A stretch of DNA of 64,000 bases, from assembly GCF_016595215.1 (NCBI RefSeq), contig NZ_JAENHK010000010.1:124001-188000 (forward strand). Reading direction: 5' to 3'. How positions within the stretch are numbered: position 1 is the first letter of the stretch; each line of letters begins with the position of its first letter. Made by a program: the position numbers and the translations under genes. The notes beneath the pieces were generated by a model. It did no database searches. It worked only from the letters and a program-made list of their open reading frames with translations, and had not been told where the DNA came from. The stretch is from Chryseobacterium paridis (GTDB lineage Bacteria; Bacteroidota; Bacteroidia; Flavobacteriales; Weeksellaceae). Below are positions 34,985 through 49,900 of this stretch, in pieces.

Positions 34985-37900
34985 TGCTAAATACATCATC
35001 TTTATCAAATATTTTTTGGCTGAATAAGACAAAAAATAAGGAAACTGTGGTCTTATCTGAAGATAGTGCAGAATCATTGGAAATAGAGATTTCGAAGTGT
35101 GATCTGGATAGTTTTCTGAAAGTTTCAAAAAACACTTCTCTATCTAAATTAACCATTATTGCATCTGTTTTTTCTTTTTTGCTTGACAGGTATTGTGAAG
35201 ATTTTCAAGGTGTTATTAAGGTGTATGCATCTGATCAAATTCCATTAAAAAATAAAATATTAGTGGATCTTGAGAAAACGAAAGAGATTACATTTAAAGA
35301 TCTTTTGAAGAGTTTTGCCAGCAATATTAAAGAAGCTGTTTCTCATTCTGATTACAATACCAATGATCTTGATTTAACGGAATATTCTAATTTTTCTATT
35401 CAGTATGGGAAGAGGCCTGAATCCATACAGGATAATCTCTCTCTTTTGTATAACGAATCTGAAGAAAAGGTTATTTTAAGTATTTGTTATAAAGATATTT
35501 ATAGAGGATATTTAATTGAGAATTTATTGAAGAGTTTAGTGCATATTCTTTCCAATTATGATCAATTACTAGATACAAGTCTCACCGATTATGCCCTTGT
35601 TTCAGAAGAGGAGGGAGCAGAAATGCTTAGCAGGTTTAACTTGACAACCGATTACCCTTCTGATCAAACAATTATTGATTTATTTGATTCTCAGGTAAGG
35701 AAAAATCCCGACGGGCTTGCAGTAATCTATGGAGATGTAGCATTGAGTTATGCTGATCTCGATAAGGAGTCCAATCAATTAGCTCATTATCTTAAAAATC
35801 AATATGATATAAAAGCTGATGACCTGGTCTGTATTCAACTTCCCCGGAATGAAGAGATGATCATATCCATATTGGGTATATTAAAATCTGGAGGAGCATA
35901 TGTTCCGATTGATATGGATTATCCAAAAGAGCGGATTGACTACATTCTAACTGATACCAAAGCTAAAGTGAATATAGATGATGTATTCCTGGCAAAGTTT
36001 AATGAAGTAAAACAGGGATATTCATCGGAAAACTGTGATTCTGCAATAAAAGGGGATCATCTGGCATACGTTATTTATACATCAGGAACTACTGGAAATC
36101 CTAAAGGAGTAATGATCGAGCATCAGAATGTATTTCATTCTACGATCAACAGAATTGCTTTCTATGCTATTGAAAGTATGTTGCTTGTCCCTTCTTTCTC
36201 CTTTGACTCTTCGGTAGCCGTAATCTTCGGAACGCTGTGCAGTGGCGGAAGATTGTTTATTGAAAGCAATATGAATATTAAAGATGTGGAATATATTTCG
36301 CATCGGATTATAAAAAATAAAATTGAAGGGATCTTATGTGTTCCCAATTATTACTCTAGCTTGCTTCCTTATCTCAGTGAAAACACTTCAGGAGAAAATA
36401 CGCTGAAACATGTCATTGTAGCAGGAGAGGAGTTAAGTAAAAACTTAGTATTACATCATCAGAAATACAGCGATGCTATTCTGTATAACGAATACGGTCC
36501 TACAGAATGTGCAGTATGGTCATCTGTTTCCATCGTCAATGACACAAATGTAAATATTGGAAAATCTATCTCGAATACTCAGATTTACATATTGGATGAA
36601 TATGGACATTTGTTACCAGCGGGAGTCCATGGGGAATTGTATATCGCTGGAGCAGGATTGGCCAGAGGTTATCTAAACCGTGAAGATTTAACGGAAGAGA
36701 AGTTTGTAGCCAATCCGTTTGTGGAAGGCACTAAGATGTACCGTACGGGAGATTTGGGAAGATGGCTTCCAGATGGTACCATTGAATATCTGGGAAGAAT
36801 AGATCATCAGGTAAAGATCCGCGGGCATAGAATAGAGCTTGGAGAGATTGATAATCAGGTTCTTTCGTTTGGTGAAACGATTAAATCTGTGGTTACAGAA
36901 GTTAAGGAACATGAAGGCGATAAAAGTCTGGTCGTTTATTATGTGAGTAATTTTGCGATCGACAAGCAGGAATTGGCTTACTATTTAGAGACCAAGCTTC
37001 CCCAATATATGCTTCCTGGCTTTTACGTAGAGCTAGAGCATATTCCACTGACCAGTAACGGCAAGATCGACAGAAAGAGTTTGCCGGAAGTAAGCTCTTC
37101 AGATTTGATCAAGACTGAATATGTGGCACCTAAAACAGCGGAAGAAAAAGCATTAGTAGAAGTCTGTGAGCAGGTCTTAAAATACAGTCCTGTCAGTATC
37201 CGAGATAATTATTATAACCTTGGAGGAGATTCAATTAAGTCGATCCAGATCGTATCCAGATTACGTCAGCGTGGTTATAGTTTAAAAGTAGAGCATATTT
37301 TACAATATCCTGTTTTAGAAGAGCTGGCTGATTATATGACAACGGATGTTGCCGTGATCGATCAATCTGTAGTAACGGGTGATAGTATTCTGACTCCCAT
37401 CCAAAGGTATTTCTTTGATAGCGTTGATATGGTTAATAAAAACCATTACAACCAGGCTGTTATTTTAAAGAGCAGGGAAAGACTTTCAGGTTCTGTCCTG
37501 GAATCTTCGATCAAACGTCTTGTGGTACACCATGATGCCTTAAGAATGGTGTATAGCCAGAAAGAAGGTGAATGGAATCAATATAATGCAGGATCAGAAG
37601 GTAATCATTATCGATTTGAATATTTTGATATCAGAGAAGAAAGCTCTGTAGAAAACGAGCAGAATTCTTTACAAAAAATAGGAGATCTCCTCCAAAGTAC
37701 CATCAATATAGAATCCGGAATATTATTCCATATAGGACATGTCTCGATGAGTGATGGTGACCGAATCATATTGGTTATTCATCACCTTGTAGTCGACGGA
37801 GTTTCCTGGAGGATCTTGTTGGAAGATTTAGGAAATTTGTACGAATCGGGGATGAAGGGAACATCTTATGAACTTCCTTCCAAAACAGATTCTTTCCAGA

Positions 37901-40900
37901 GTTGGGGAGCAGCATTGGAAAAGTATAGCAATAGTTCATCTTTATCCCAAGAGCGTTTGTATTGGGAAGGTATAGAATCAGAGGTTTATCCGGTTATTCC
38001 AACCGATCACCCTGCGAAAGGCAAACATATTTTAGATAGCAGCATCAGCTTTTCCTTAAATGAATCGTCTACGAAATTGTTACAAACGCGTGCAGGTAAG
38101 AAATACAGTGCAGAGATCAATGATGTTTTATTGACGGGATTGGCCTTATCCTTACAGGATCAGTTTGGTATTAACAAGACCAAGGTGCTGATGGAAGGTC
38201 ATGGTAGAGAGGTGATGAGTACTGGCCTTGATATCAGCAGAACAGTAGGATGGTTCACCAGTGTGTATCCTTTTTCGTTAGACATCAGCAATGAGAGTCA
38301 GCCGGCTTTGGTGAGTATCAAAGAAGATTTGAGAGCTATTCCTCATAAAGGGATTGGTTACGGAGTATTAAACTATCTTGGAGATTCGTTTTCACCAGTA
38401 AACTATCCATCGGTTCAGTTCAATTATCTTGGAGATTTTGATGATGCAGTAGGATCAGCATTTAATTATAGCTCAGAGGCTATCGGGAATCCGGTATCTG
38501 AAGAAAACCTAGGAACAGATATTCTATTAGATGTTTCAGGAATCACGATGAGTGGTGCCATGACTATCACGATCCGTTATTCAGGAGATCTCTTTACTGA
38601 AGCTACGGTTCAGAAACTGATAGACATTTATCAGAGTCATTTGGAGAAAATGATTGATGAAGAGAAAGAAGCGGAGGTGATTTTAACACCATCAGATCTT
38701 ACTTATAAAGGGTTATCTTTCAGTACGATTCAGGAGATTAATAAGAAAGGGGATATTGAAGATATTTATGAGCTTTCGCCAATGCAGCAGGGCTTGTATT
38801 ATCATTGGCTTGTGGAACCCAAAGGAGCTACTTATTTTATGCAGACTTCGTACAGAGCAAAATTCGAAAGTCTTGATCTGTCAGAAGTAGAAAGAGCATT
38901 TGAAATTTTGGTCAATCGTTATACGGTTTTACGCACTTCTTTTGATAATCGTTTTGGAGATGTTCCTTTGCAGATTGTTCACAAAAAAGCAAAAGTTGAT
39001 TTTAGATCTTTAGTATTAGAATCTGATGTAAGGTTACAGCATATAAAACAAGAAGATATAGCTCGTGGCTTTGATCTGGGTACACCTACTCAAATGCGTC
39101 TTACCGTTATTGCACTTCCTGATGGGGAATATGAATTTGTCTGGAGTCATCATCATATTATCATGGATGGTTGGTGCTTAAGTATCTTGATCAATGATTT
39201 TGCTGTCATTTTGAACTCACTAAAGCAAGACATAGAGATTAATTTACCGGAATCTAAAAAATATTCGTCTTATATCAACTGGCTGGAAACCGTAAATAAA
39301 GAAGAGGCTTTAAGTTATTGGGAAAATTACCTCAAAGGGGTAGTGTCACCAACACTTATTCCTTTTAACAAGAATACATCAGAAAAAGAGTCTCATTTTA
39401 TTACCGAAATAATAAAAGTAGAAAATGAGGAGTTCGCTGGTATTAACAATTTCTGTAAGAGCTTGGGGATCACTCTGAATACTTATGTCCAGGGAGTGTG
39501 GTCTTATCTGCTAAGTTCTTACAATGCGTCTGAAGAAGTTATATTCGGATCTGTGGTATCAGGAAGACCAGCAGAAATTGAGGATGTAGAGCGTATGGTT
39601 GGATTGTTTATCAATACGATTCCTGTATGTGTGCATGTGGATAAGGATGATACACCAAGAAGTTTGCTGGAAAAACTACATCAGGATTCTATTCAGACTA
39701 CCGGATATCATTTTACCGGCTTAGCCGAGATCCAGTCTTTATCTTCATTAGGGAAAGAATTGGTCAATCATATTATCATTTTCGAAAATTATGCAAAGCA
39801 GGATGTCAGTAATGATCTTTCAATGATGGGATTGACTGATCAAAATGCCGATGCTTTTGAACAGACGAATTATGATTTTAATATTGTTGCTGTTCCGGGA
39901 ATGAATAGCTTATCGATAGATTTTAAATACAATGCATCTGTATTTTACGAATCTTTGATAAGATCTTTAGCCGGACATTTTAAGAATATATTGGGACAGT
40001 TTGCTGCTTTTCCCGATCAGGCAATCAAAAGCTTCAGCTATTTAAGTAATCCGGAAGTAAATGAATTATTGGAAGACTTCAATGGTACAGAAACTTCATA
40101 TTCTTTTGAAAAGACTGTTGTAAAATTATTTGAAGAACAAGTGAACAGCTGTGCGAATAATGTAGCATTACAGTCAGGTTTAGCACAACTTAATTATACA
40201 GATCTAAATATAGAATCTAACCGTCTTGCTCATTACCTGAGAAATCATTACAACATCAATGCGAATGACTTGGTTTGCATGCAATTGCCACGTAATGAAA
40301 AGATGATTGTTTCGATCCTTGGAATTCTAAAATCAGGAGGAGCATATGTTCCGATTGATGTGAATTACCCTCAGGAAAGAACGGAATATATTGTAAAAGA
40401 CACCAAATCTAAATTATATATCGATGAATCATTTTGGAAAGAGTTTGATTCATTGAAAGAAAATTATTCAACAGAAAATCTTTCTGCAGAGATTCATCCT
40501 TCTGATCTGGCTTATGTTATTTATACATCGGGGACAACAGGAAACCCTAAAGGAGTATGTATCAGCCATTCCAATCTGATGAATTATGTTTCTTGGAGTA
40601 ATGGATATTATTTTAATAGTGAAGACCGTGGTAACTGGGGACTATTCACTTCAATTTCCTTTGACCTTTCTGTTACAGCAGTATTCTGCTCTTTGACAAG
40701 AGGAAGTTCTTTATGGTTGGGAGAGAATGAAGAAGATGTTCTAGCTGTTCTTATTAAAGCATTTGAAAATAAGGATGTAGACATTTTAAAATTAACGCCC
40801 TCTCATATTTCATTATTAAAGAATATAGAAATTCATAATACAGGTATCCGAAAAATTATTTTAGGAGGTGAAAAGCTTTATAATGAACATATTCAGATCA

Positions 40901-43900
40901 TTCACGCTATAAATAAAGATATCGAGATCTATGATGAATATGGTCCGACTGAGACAACAGTAGGATGTATCGCCCGGAAAGTTGATGCATCTGCGACAAC
41001 AATTGGAAAGCCAATTACAAATACGGAGGTTTATATATTGGATGAATATGGACATTTGGTACCAGTGGGAGTCCATGGGGAATTGTATATCGCTGGAGCA
41101 GGATTGGCCAGAGGTTATCTAAACCGTGAAGATTTAACGGAAGAGAAGTTTGTAGCCAATCCGTTTGTGGAAGGCACTAAGATGTACCGTACGGGAGATT
41201 TGGGAAGATGGCTGCCAGACGGTACCATTGAATATCTGGGAAGAATTGATCATCAGGTAAAGATCCGTGGACATCGTATCGAGCTTGGCGAGATTGATAA
41301 TCAGGTTCTTTCGTTTGGTGAAACGATTAAATCTGTGGTTACAGAAGTTAAGGAACATGAAGGTGATAAAAGTCTGGTTGTTTATTATGTGAGTAATTCT
41401 GCTCTGGATAAGCAGGAACTGGCATATTATTTAGAGAGGAAGCTTCCCCAATATATGCTTCCAAGCTTTTACGTAGAGCTAGAGCGCATTCCACTGACCA
41501 GTAACGGAAAGATCGACAGAAAGAGTTTGCCGCAAGTAAGCTCTTCAGATTTGATCAAGACTGAATATGTGGCACCTGAAACAGCGGAAGAAAAAGCTTT
41601 GGTGGAAGTCTGTGAGCAGGTTTTAAAATATAGTCCTGTCAGTCTCCGTGATAATTATTATAACCTTGGAGGAGATTCGATTAAGTCGATCCAGATTGTA
41701 TCGAGATTACGTCAGCGTGGCTATAGCTTGAAAGTAGAGCATATTTTACAATATCCTGTTTTAGAGGAGCTTGCTGGTTATATGACAACGGATGTTGCCG
41801 TTATCGACCAATCTGTTGTAACAGGAGATAGCATTCTTACTCCCATCCAAAGGTATTTCTTTGATAGCATTGATATGGTTAATAAAAACCATTACAACCA
41901 GGCTGTTATTTTAAAGAGCAGTGAAAGACTTTCAGGTTCTGTCCTGGAATCTTCGATCCATACTTTAGTAAATCATCATGATGCCTTAAGAATGGTGTAT
42001 AGCCAGAAAGAAGGTGAGTGGAATCAATATAACGCAGGATCAGAAGGTAATCATTACCATTTTGAATATTTTGATATCAGGGAAGAAAAATCTCTTGAAA
42101 ACGAGCAGAGTTCTTTACAAAAAATAGGAGATCACCTCCAAAGTACCATCAACATAGAATCCGGAATATTATTCCACATAGGTCATGTCTCGATGAGTGA
42201 TGGTGACCGAATCATATTGGTAATTCATCACCTTGTTGTTGATGGAGTTTCCTGGAGGATCTTGTTGGAAGATTTAGGAAACTTATATGAATCCGGGATG
42301 AAGGGAGTATCTTATGAGCTACCCTCCAAAACAGATTCGTTCCAGAGTTGGGGTAAAGCAGTGGAGAAGTATAGTAAGAGTTCCGTTCTTTCCCAAGAGC
42401 TTGTTTATTGGGAAGGTATAGAATCAACGGTTTATCCGGTTATTCCAACCGATCACCCTGCAAAAGGCAAACATATATTAGATAACAGCATCAGCTTTTC
42501 ATTGAATGAAGATGCTACACGTTTCCTACAAGCCAAAGCAGGGAAGAAATACAGTGCAGAGATCAATGATGTCTTATTAACCGGTCTTGCCTTATCCTTA
42601 CAGGATCAGTTTGGTATTAATAAAACCAAGGTGCTGATGGAAGGTCATGGTAGAGAGGTGATGAGTACAGGTTTGGATATCAGCAGAACGATAGGATGGT
42701 TCACCAGTGTATATCCTTTTTCGTTAGATATCAGTAATAAGAGTCAGCCCGCTTTGGTAAGTGTAAAAGAAGGCTTACGAGAGATTCCAAATAAAGGAAT
42801 CGGTTATGGTATTCTACACTATCTGGGGGATTCATTTTCTTCGACAGAGGGTCCTTCTATACAGTTCAATTATCTTGGAGATTTTGATGATGCAGTAGGA
42901 TCAGCATTTTATTATAGTTCAGAGTCTATTGGTCATGCGGTGTCAGAAGAAAACCTCGGAACTGATATTCTATTGGATGTTTCAGGAATCACGATGAGTG
43001 GTGCCATGACTATCACGATCCGTTATTCAGGGGATCTCTTTACTGAAGCTACGGTTCAGAAACTGATAGACAGTTATCAGCGTCATTTGGAGAAAATGAT
43101 TGGTGAGAGTGAAGGCTCAGAGGTGATTTTAACACCATCAGATCTTACTTATAAAGGGTTGTCTTTCAGTACGATTCAGGAGATTAATAAGAATCAAGAT
43201 ATTGAAGATATGTATGAGCTTTCGCCAATGCAGCAGGGCTTGTATTACCATTGGCTTGTGGAACCCAAAGGAGCCACTTATTTTATGCAGACTTCGTACA
43301 GGGCTAAATTCGAGGGTCTTGATCTGTCAGAAGTAGAAAAGGCATTTGAAATTCTGGTCAACCGCTATACGGTTTTACGGACTTCTTTTGATAATCGTTT
43401 TGGAGAAGTTCCTTTGCAGATTGTTCACAAAAAAGCACAAGTTGACTTTAAATATCATACAATAGGATCTAATGATTCTCTGGAAAGCGATCTGGAGATT
43501 ATTAAAGAAAATGATATTATCCGTGGTTTTGCTCTGAATCAACCTACACAGTTACGTTTGATAATAGTAGAATTACCAAATGATACTTATGAATTTATCT
43601 GGAGTTATCACCATATTATCATGGATGGCTGGTGCTTAAGTATCTTGATCAACGATTTCTCTGCAATATTAGACTCGCTTAAACAAGGTCTGGAAGCGAA
43701 TTTACCAGAACCTCAGAAATATTCTGCTTATCTTAAATGGCTAGGCGGGATTGATAAAGATTCGGCAATGTTGCATTGGAAAAACTATTTAGAAGGAATT
43801 AGTGCTCCTACACTAATACCTTTTGAAAAGGATTTCAAAGAAGAAACTCCTCATTTTATTACCGAAAAATTTAGTGTGGCAGGAGATGAATTTAAAGAAA

Positions 43901-46900
43901 TTGATCAGCTGTGTCAGAAACTTGGAATTACTCTCAATACTTATATACAGGGAGTATGGTCTTATCTTTTAAGCAAATACAATTCCTCGGAAGAAATCCT
44001 ATTCGGAGCTGTCGTGTCAGGAAGACCGGCAGAAATTGATGATGTAGAAAGTATGGTCGGATTGTTTATCAATACCATCCCTGTAAGGATTTTGGTCAAC
44101 AAAGATGATACACCACGTAGCCTTTTGAAAAAGGTACATCAGGATTCTATACAGAATACAGGATATCATTTCAACAGTTTGGCAGAAATTCAATCCTTAT
44201 CTTCTTTAGGGAAAGATCTGCTAAGCAACATTATTATATTTGAAAACTATGTAAAGAATGAACCAAATGAAAACTTTAAAAATGTAAAAGTTTTTGATCA
44301 ATCCAACTATAACTTTACATTAGTAGCAGAACCATATGAGGATCATTTAAATATGGATTTTGAATATAATGCATCAGTATATTCTTCTTCTATCGAGATT
44401 CTGGTTTCTCATTTGAAAAATACCCTTAACCAATTTAAAACTTACATTGATACTCCTCTTTCAGAATTGAACTATTTAAGTTCTGGTGAGCAGGACTTAT
44501 TGTTAAAAGAGTTTAATGACACCTCTGTTCCATATCCTTCTGATGCAACAATTCTTAGTTTGTTTGAAGAGGAAGTGGCCAAAAATCCAGATTCAAGAGC
44601 TGTTGTTTTCGAAGATACAGCATTAAGCTACGAAGAGCTGAATAATAAAGCGAATGCTTTAGCTTATCGTCTTCAGGTGGATCATGGGATCAAGAAAGGG
44701 GATCAGGTAGGAGTGATGCTAAACCGTGGAGAGAATCAGATCGTTTCCATTCTTGGGATATTGAAACTAGGAGCAGTGTATGTCCCTGTGGATGCCAACC
44801 TCCCTGAATCCAGAAAAGAAGTGATGACTTCCGGTTTATCTTTATTGATCACCGAATCTTACTATTTCTTTGACCTTGATTTCTACTCCGGTGAATCCTT
44901 TTCTATCGATTTAGAATTCACAGAGGAGGATGCTTCAGGCTTTACATCAGAAGTTTTGGAAAAAGATGATATTGCTTATATCATTTACACTTCCGGTTCT
45001 ACGGGAGAACCAAAAGGAGTTTTGAATACCCATGGCGGTATTTTAAATACGATGTTATTCCAGAAAGAATTCTTTGGAGTTTCCTCTTATGAAAATGTGG
45101 CTCAGTTTGCTTCTTTTTCATTTGATGCTTCCATTTCAGAGATTTTTATGACGTTGCTAAGTGGTAAGAGTCTTCATATTCTTAGTGATTCAGTAAGAAA
45201 AGATGCTTATGCCTTTGAAGAGTATGTAAATAATCATTCTATTGACCTGGTAACGCTGCCACCAGCATTTTTCAGTTTATTGAATGTTGAAAAGCTTCAA
45301 AATTTAAAAGGCTTAATTACCGCAGGAGAATCAGCCGTTATCGGTAAGACGAAAGAATATTTAAAGTATGGTACTTTTTACAATGCTTATGGTCCTACAG
45401 AGACAAGCATCTGTGCTACCGTACATAAACTAGAAAAGGGAAGTGACTTAACTTCTTCTACCATACCTATCGGTCAGCCTATTGCCAATACTCAGATTTA
45501 TATTTTAGATGAGTATAAACATTTGGTTCCTGCAGGAGTAAGCGGTGAGATGTATATCTCGGGAGCCGGATTGGCTCAGGGTTATTTAAATAATCCAGAG
45601 CTTACCGCAGAGAAGTTTGTAGATCATCCATTTATCCCGGGTACGAAGATGTACCGCACAGGAGATTTAGGAAAATGGCTAGCAGATGGCACAATAGAGT
45701 ATCTAGGAAGGATTGACCATCAGGTGAAGATCCGTGGTCACAGGATAGAGCTTGGTGAGATCGACAGCCAGGTACTTTCCTTCAGTGAATCGATTAAATC
45801 TGTTGTGACAGAAGTAAAAGAGCATGAAGAAGATAAGAGTTTGGTGGTGTATTATGTAAGTGATACCCCGATTGACAAGCAGGATTTGGCCAGACACCTT
45901 GAAAGCAAGCTTCCAAAATACATGCTTCCTGGTTTTTATGTAGAGCTAGACCAGATTCCTTTAACAAGCAATGGAAAGGTTGACAGGAAGAGTTTGCCAG
46001 AAGTAAGCAGTTCAGATTTAATAAAGAATGAATACGTAGCTGCTAGAAACAAGGAAGAAAGTGTATTAGTCTCTGTCTGTGAGCAGATCTTAAAACACAA
46101 TCCGATCAGCATCCGTGATAACTATTATAATTTAGGAGGAGACTCCATAAAATCCATTCAGATTGTTTCCAGGCTTCGTCAGCAAGGTTACAGTTTAAAA
46201 GTAGAACATATCTTACAATATCCTGTATTAGAAGAGTTGGCGCGATATATGACAACAGATGTTGTGAATATTGACCAGTCAGCAGTTATGGGGGAAAGTA
46301 TTCTAACTCCTATCCAGAGATATTTCTTTGAGAGTGAAGGGATCACTAATAAAAACCATTACAACCAGTCTGTTATCTTAAAAAGCAAAGAAAGACTGTC
46401 AGCTTCTGTTTTAGAAACTTCCTTGAAACGTCTTGTAGAGCATCACGATGCTTTAAGAATGGTGTATAGCCAGACAGAAGGAGAATGGAATCAGTATAAT
46501 GCAGGAACCGAAAATAAACCCTATAAGTTTAATTCATATGATCTTCTGAATGAGCATCTTTCATCCGAAGAAGAGTTGGAACGCTTACAAAGCATAGGAG
46601 AGGACCTTCAGAGTACAATCAATATAGAGTCCGGAGTTTTATTCCATGCAGGTCATATTTCGATGAGTGATGGGGACCGCATTATTTTAGTGGTTCATCA
46701 TTTGGTAATGGATGGGGTTTCATGGAGAATTTTGTTGGAAGATTTAGGGAAACTATATGAATCGGGAGTTCAGGGCTTATCTTCTGACCTGCCATCGAAA
46801 ACGGATTCTTTCCAGAGTTGGGGTAAAGCCTTGGATGAATACAGCAGAAGTTTGGAACTGTCCAAAGAACGTTTGTATTGGGAAGGAGTGGAATCTGAAA

Positions 46901-49900
46901 ACTATACAGCTCTGGTTACAGATTATCCTGTAGAAGGCAAGCAGGCTTTAGATAAAAGCTTAGGCTTTAGTTTAAGTACTGATGCTACGAAATTATTACA
47001 GACTCGCGCGGGGAGAAAATACAGTGCAGAGATCAATGATGTTTTGCTGACCGGTTTAGCATTAGCATTACAGAATCAGTTTGGAGTTAGCAAGACCAAG
47101 GTTCTCATGGAGGGACATGGTAGAGAAGTGATGAGTACGGGACTTGACATCAGCCGGACGATAGGTTGGTTTACCAGTGTATATCCTTTTAACCTTGATA
47201 TCAGCGATAACAGTCAGCCTGCTTTGGTAAGTGTAAAAGAAGGTTTACGAAGTATTCCAAAGAAAGGAATTGGTTATGGTATTTTGAATTATCTGGGCGA
47301 TGCATTTTCTTCAACAAGTAACCCTTCCATACAATTCAATTACCTTGGAGATTTTGATGATGCCAGTGGTAATGATAACGGAGATAAGGAATCATTGTTC
47401 AAATATAGTTCTGAAGATATTGGAAGCCCCGTGTCTAAAGAGAATCTAGGGACTGATACGTTATTAGATGTCTCAGGGATGACGGTGAACGGAGTGATGA
47501 GTATCAATATCCGTTTCTCGGATAAGGTATTTGCTGAAAATACGATCGAAAAACTTTTATCCGCATATCAGTCTCATCTGGAATCTATGATCAGCGAAAG
47601 TGAAGACTCACAGGTGGTTTTAACCCCGTCAGATCTTACTTACAACGGCTTATCATTCAGCACCATTGAGGAGATCAGTAAAGGGAATGATATAGAAGAT
47701 ATTTATGAGTTGTCCCCAATGCAGCAAGGCTTGTATTACCATTGGCTGGTAGACCCTAAAGGTTTATCATACTTTATGCAGACTTCCTATCGTATTAAAG
47801 CTTCTGGATTGAACTTATCTCTGGTAGAAAAAGCATTTGGAATATTACTAAATCGTTACACGATTCTTCGTACTTCCTTTGAAAACCGTTATGGAGAAGT
47901 TCCTTTGCAGATTGTTCATAAAGAGGCTCGAATTGACTTTAAGCATTTAATCTTAGAATCAGAACTTGAATTAGACAATATCAGACAAGGTGATATAGAT
48001 CGTGGTTTTAATTTGAGTGAACCTACGCAGATGCGTTTACTGGTTGTACAATTACCTAATGGTTATTACGACTTCATCTGGAGTCACCATCATATCATTA
48101 TGGACGGCTGGTGCCTGAGTATTCTGATCAATGATTTTTCCGCCATATTAAGCAACCTTCAAACTGGTATTGCTGTTCCATTACCGGATACTGAGAAATA
48201 CGCTTCCTATATTAAATGGCTTGAAAGTGTGGATAAGGAAGAAGCTTTAACCTATTGGAAAAATTATCTTCAGGGAATCGATTCCCCGACATTAATTCCT
48301 TTCGTCAATACCGATGAATCATCCCACAACCATTACCTTACTGAAACCCTTACCATAGGAGAACATGATTTTAAGGCTATTGAAGACTTCTGTCAGGGTT
48401 CAGGTATTACACTGAATACGTATGTCCAGGGAGTGTGGTCTTACTTGTTAAGCTCTTATAATGCATCCGAAGAAGTAGTCTTTGGGAGTGTGGTTTCAGG
48501 AAGACCTGCTGAAATTCCCGGAATTGAGAATATGGTGGGGCTATTTATCAATACAATACCAGTATGTGCCCGAATAGGTGAGCAGGATACTCCACGAAGT
48601 TTATTAGATCAGATTCATCAGGATTCTATTCAGAGCAGCCGTTATCATTTTAACAGTCTGGCAGAGATCCAGTCTTTATCCTCTTTAGGTAAAGAGCTGA
48701 TTAATCATATTGTTGTTTTTGAGAATTATGTAAAGAATGAAAAAGGGAATGCTGAAGCAAGTTCAGATGCAGGCCTATCGTCTGAGTCAGCAGGTTCTTT
48801 TGAACAGACGAATTATCCTTTTACCATTGTTGTGGTTCCTGATAATGGCAGTCTGCATATTGAGTTCCGCTATGATTCTTCCGTATTTGCTCCATCTTCA
48901 ATAACGTCTTTGTTGTCTCATTTTAGAGCAGTTTTTCATCAGTTTGTAAGTGCAGCAGATACTCCATTAAGAGCACTAGATTATCTAAGTCTTGAAGAAA
49001 AGGCAGTTTTAGAATCATTCAATAATACGAAAGTTAATTACCCTGTTGATGAAACCATTGTGAGTTTATTTGAAAAACAGGTAGTAACAACTTCGGATCA
49101 TACAGCGGTTGTTTACGAAGATATTTCGCTGACTTATGCTGAACTCAATGCAAGATCCAATCAGCTGGCTCATTATTTATGTGAAAAATATTCTATAAAT
49201 GGAGATGACCTGATCTGTATCCAATTGCCTCGTAATGAGAATATGCTGGTTGCAATATTAGGGATACTGAAGTCGGGAGGAGCTTATGTGCCAATAGATG
49301 TTGATTATCCACAAGAAAGGATCGATTATATTTTGAATGATACTCAGGCTAAAGCTAATATTGATGAATCTTTCCTTTTAGAGTTTGATTCTTTAAAAGA
49401 AAGATATTCAACAGAGAATCCTGAGACAGTAATCAGACCAGATCATTTGGCTTATATTATCTATACTTCAGGGACTACAGGAAATCCAAAAGGGGTAATG
49501 ATTGAACATAAAAATGTAGTTCGTTTATTGTTCAATGACGAAGCATTGTATGATTTTAACAGTAATGACTCATGGACTTTATTCCATTCCTATAATTTTG
49601 ACTTTTCGGTATGGGAATGTTATGGTGCTTTACTTTACGGAGGAAGTCTGCATGTAATCTCGAAACAGACTGCCCAGGATCCCGGAGCCTTCTTAAACTA
49701 TCTGATCAGGAACAAGATCACTGTATTAAATCAAACTCCTGCTGCTTTTTATAATCTTCTTGAATTTGACAGTGAATTTAATAATGAGAAACTGTCGTTA
49801 CGCTATGTGATTTTTGGAGGAGAAGCTCTTAATCCTGTTCTGTTGCAGGATTGGCATCATAAATATCCGGAAATCCGAATGATCAATATGTACGGGATCA

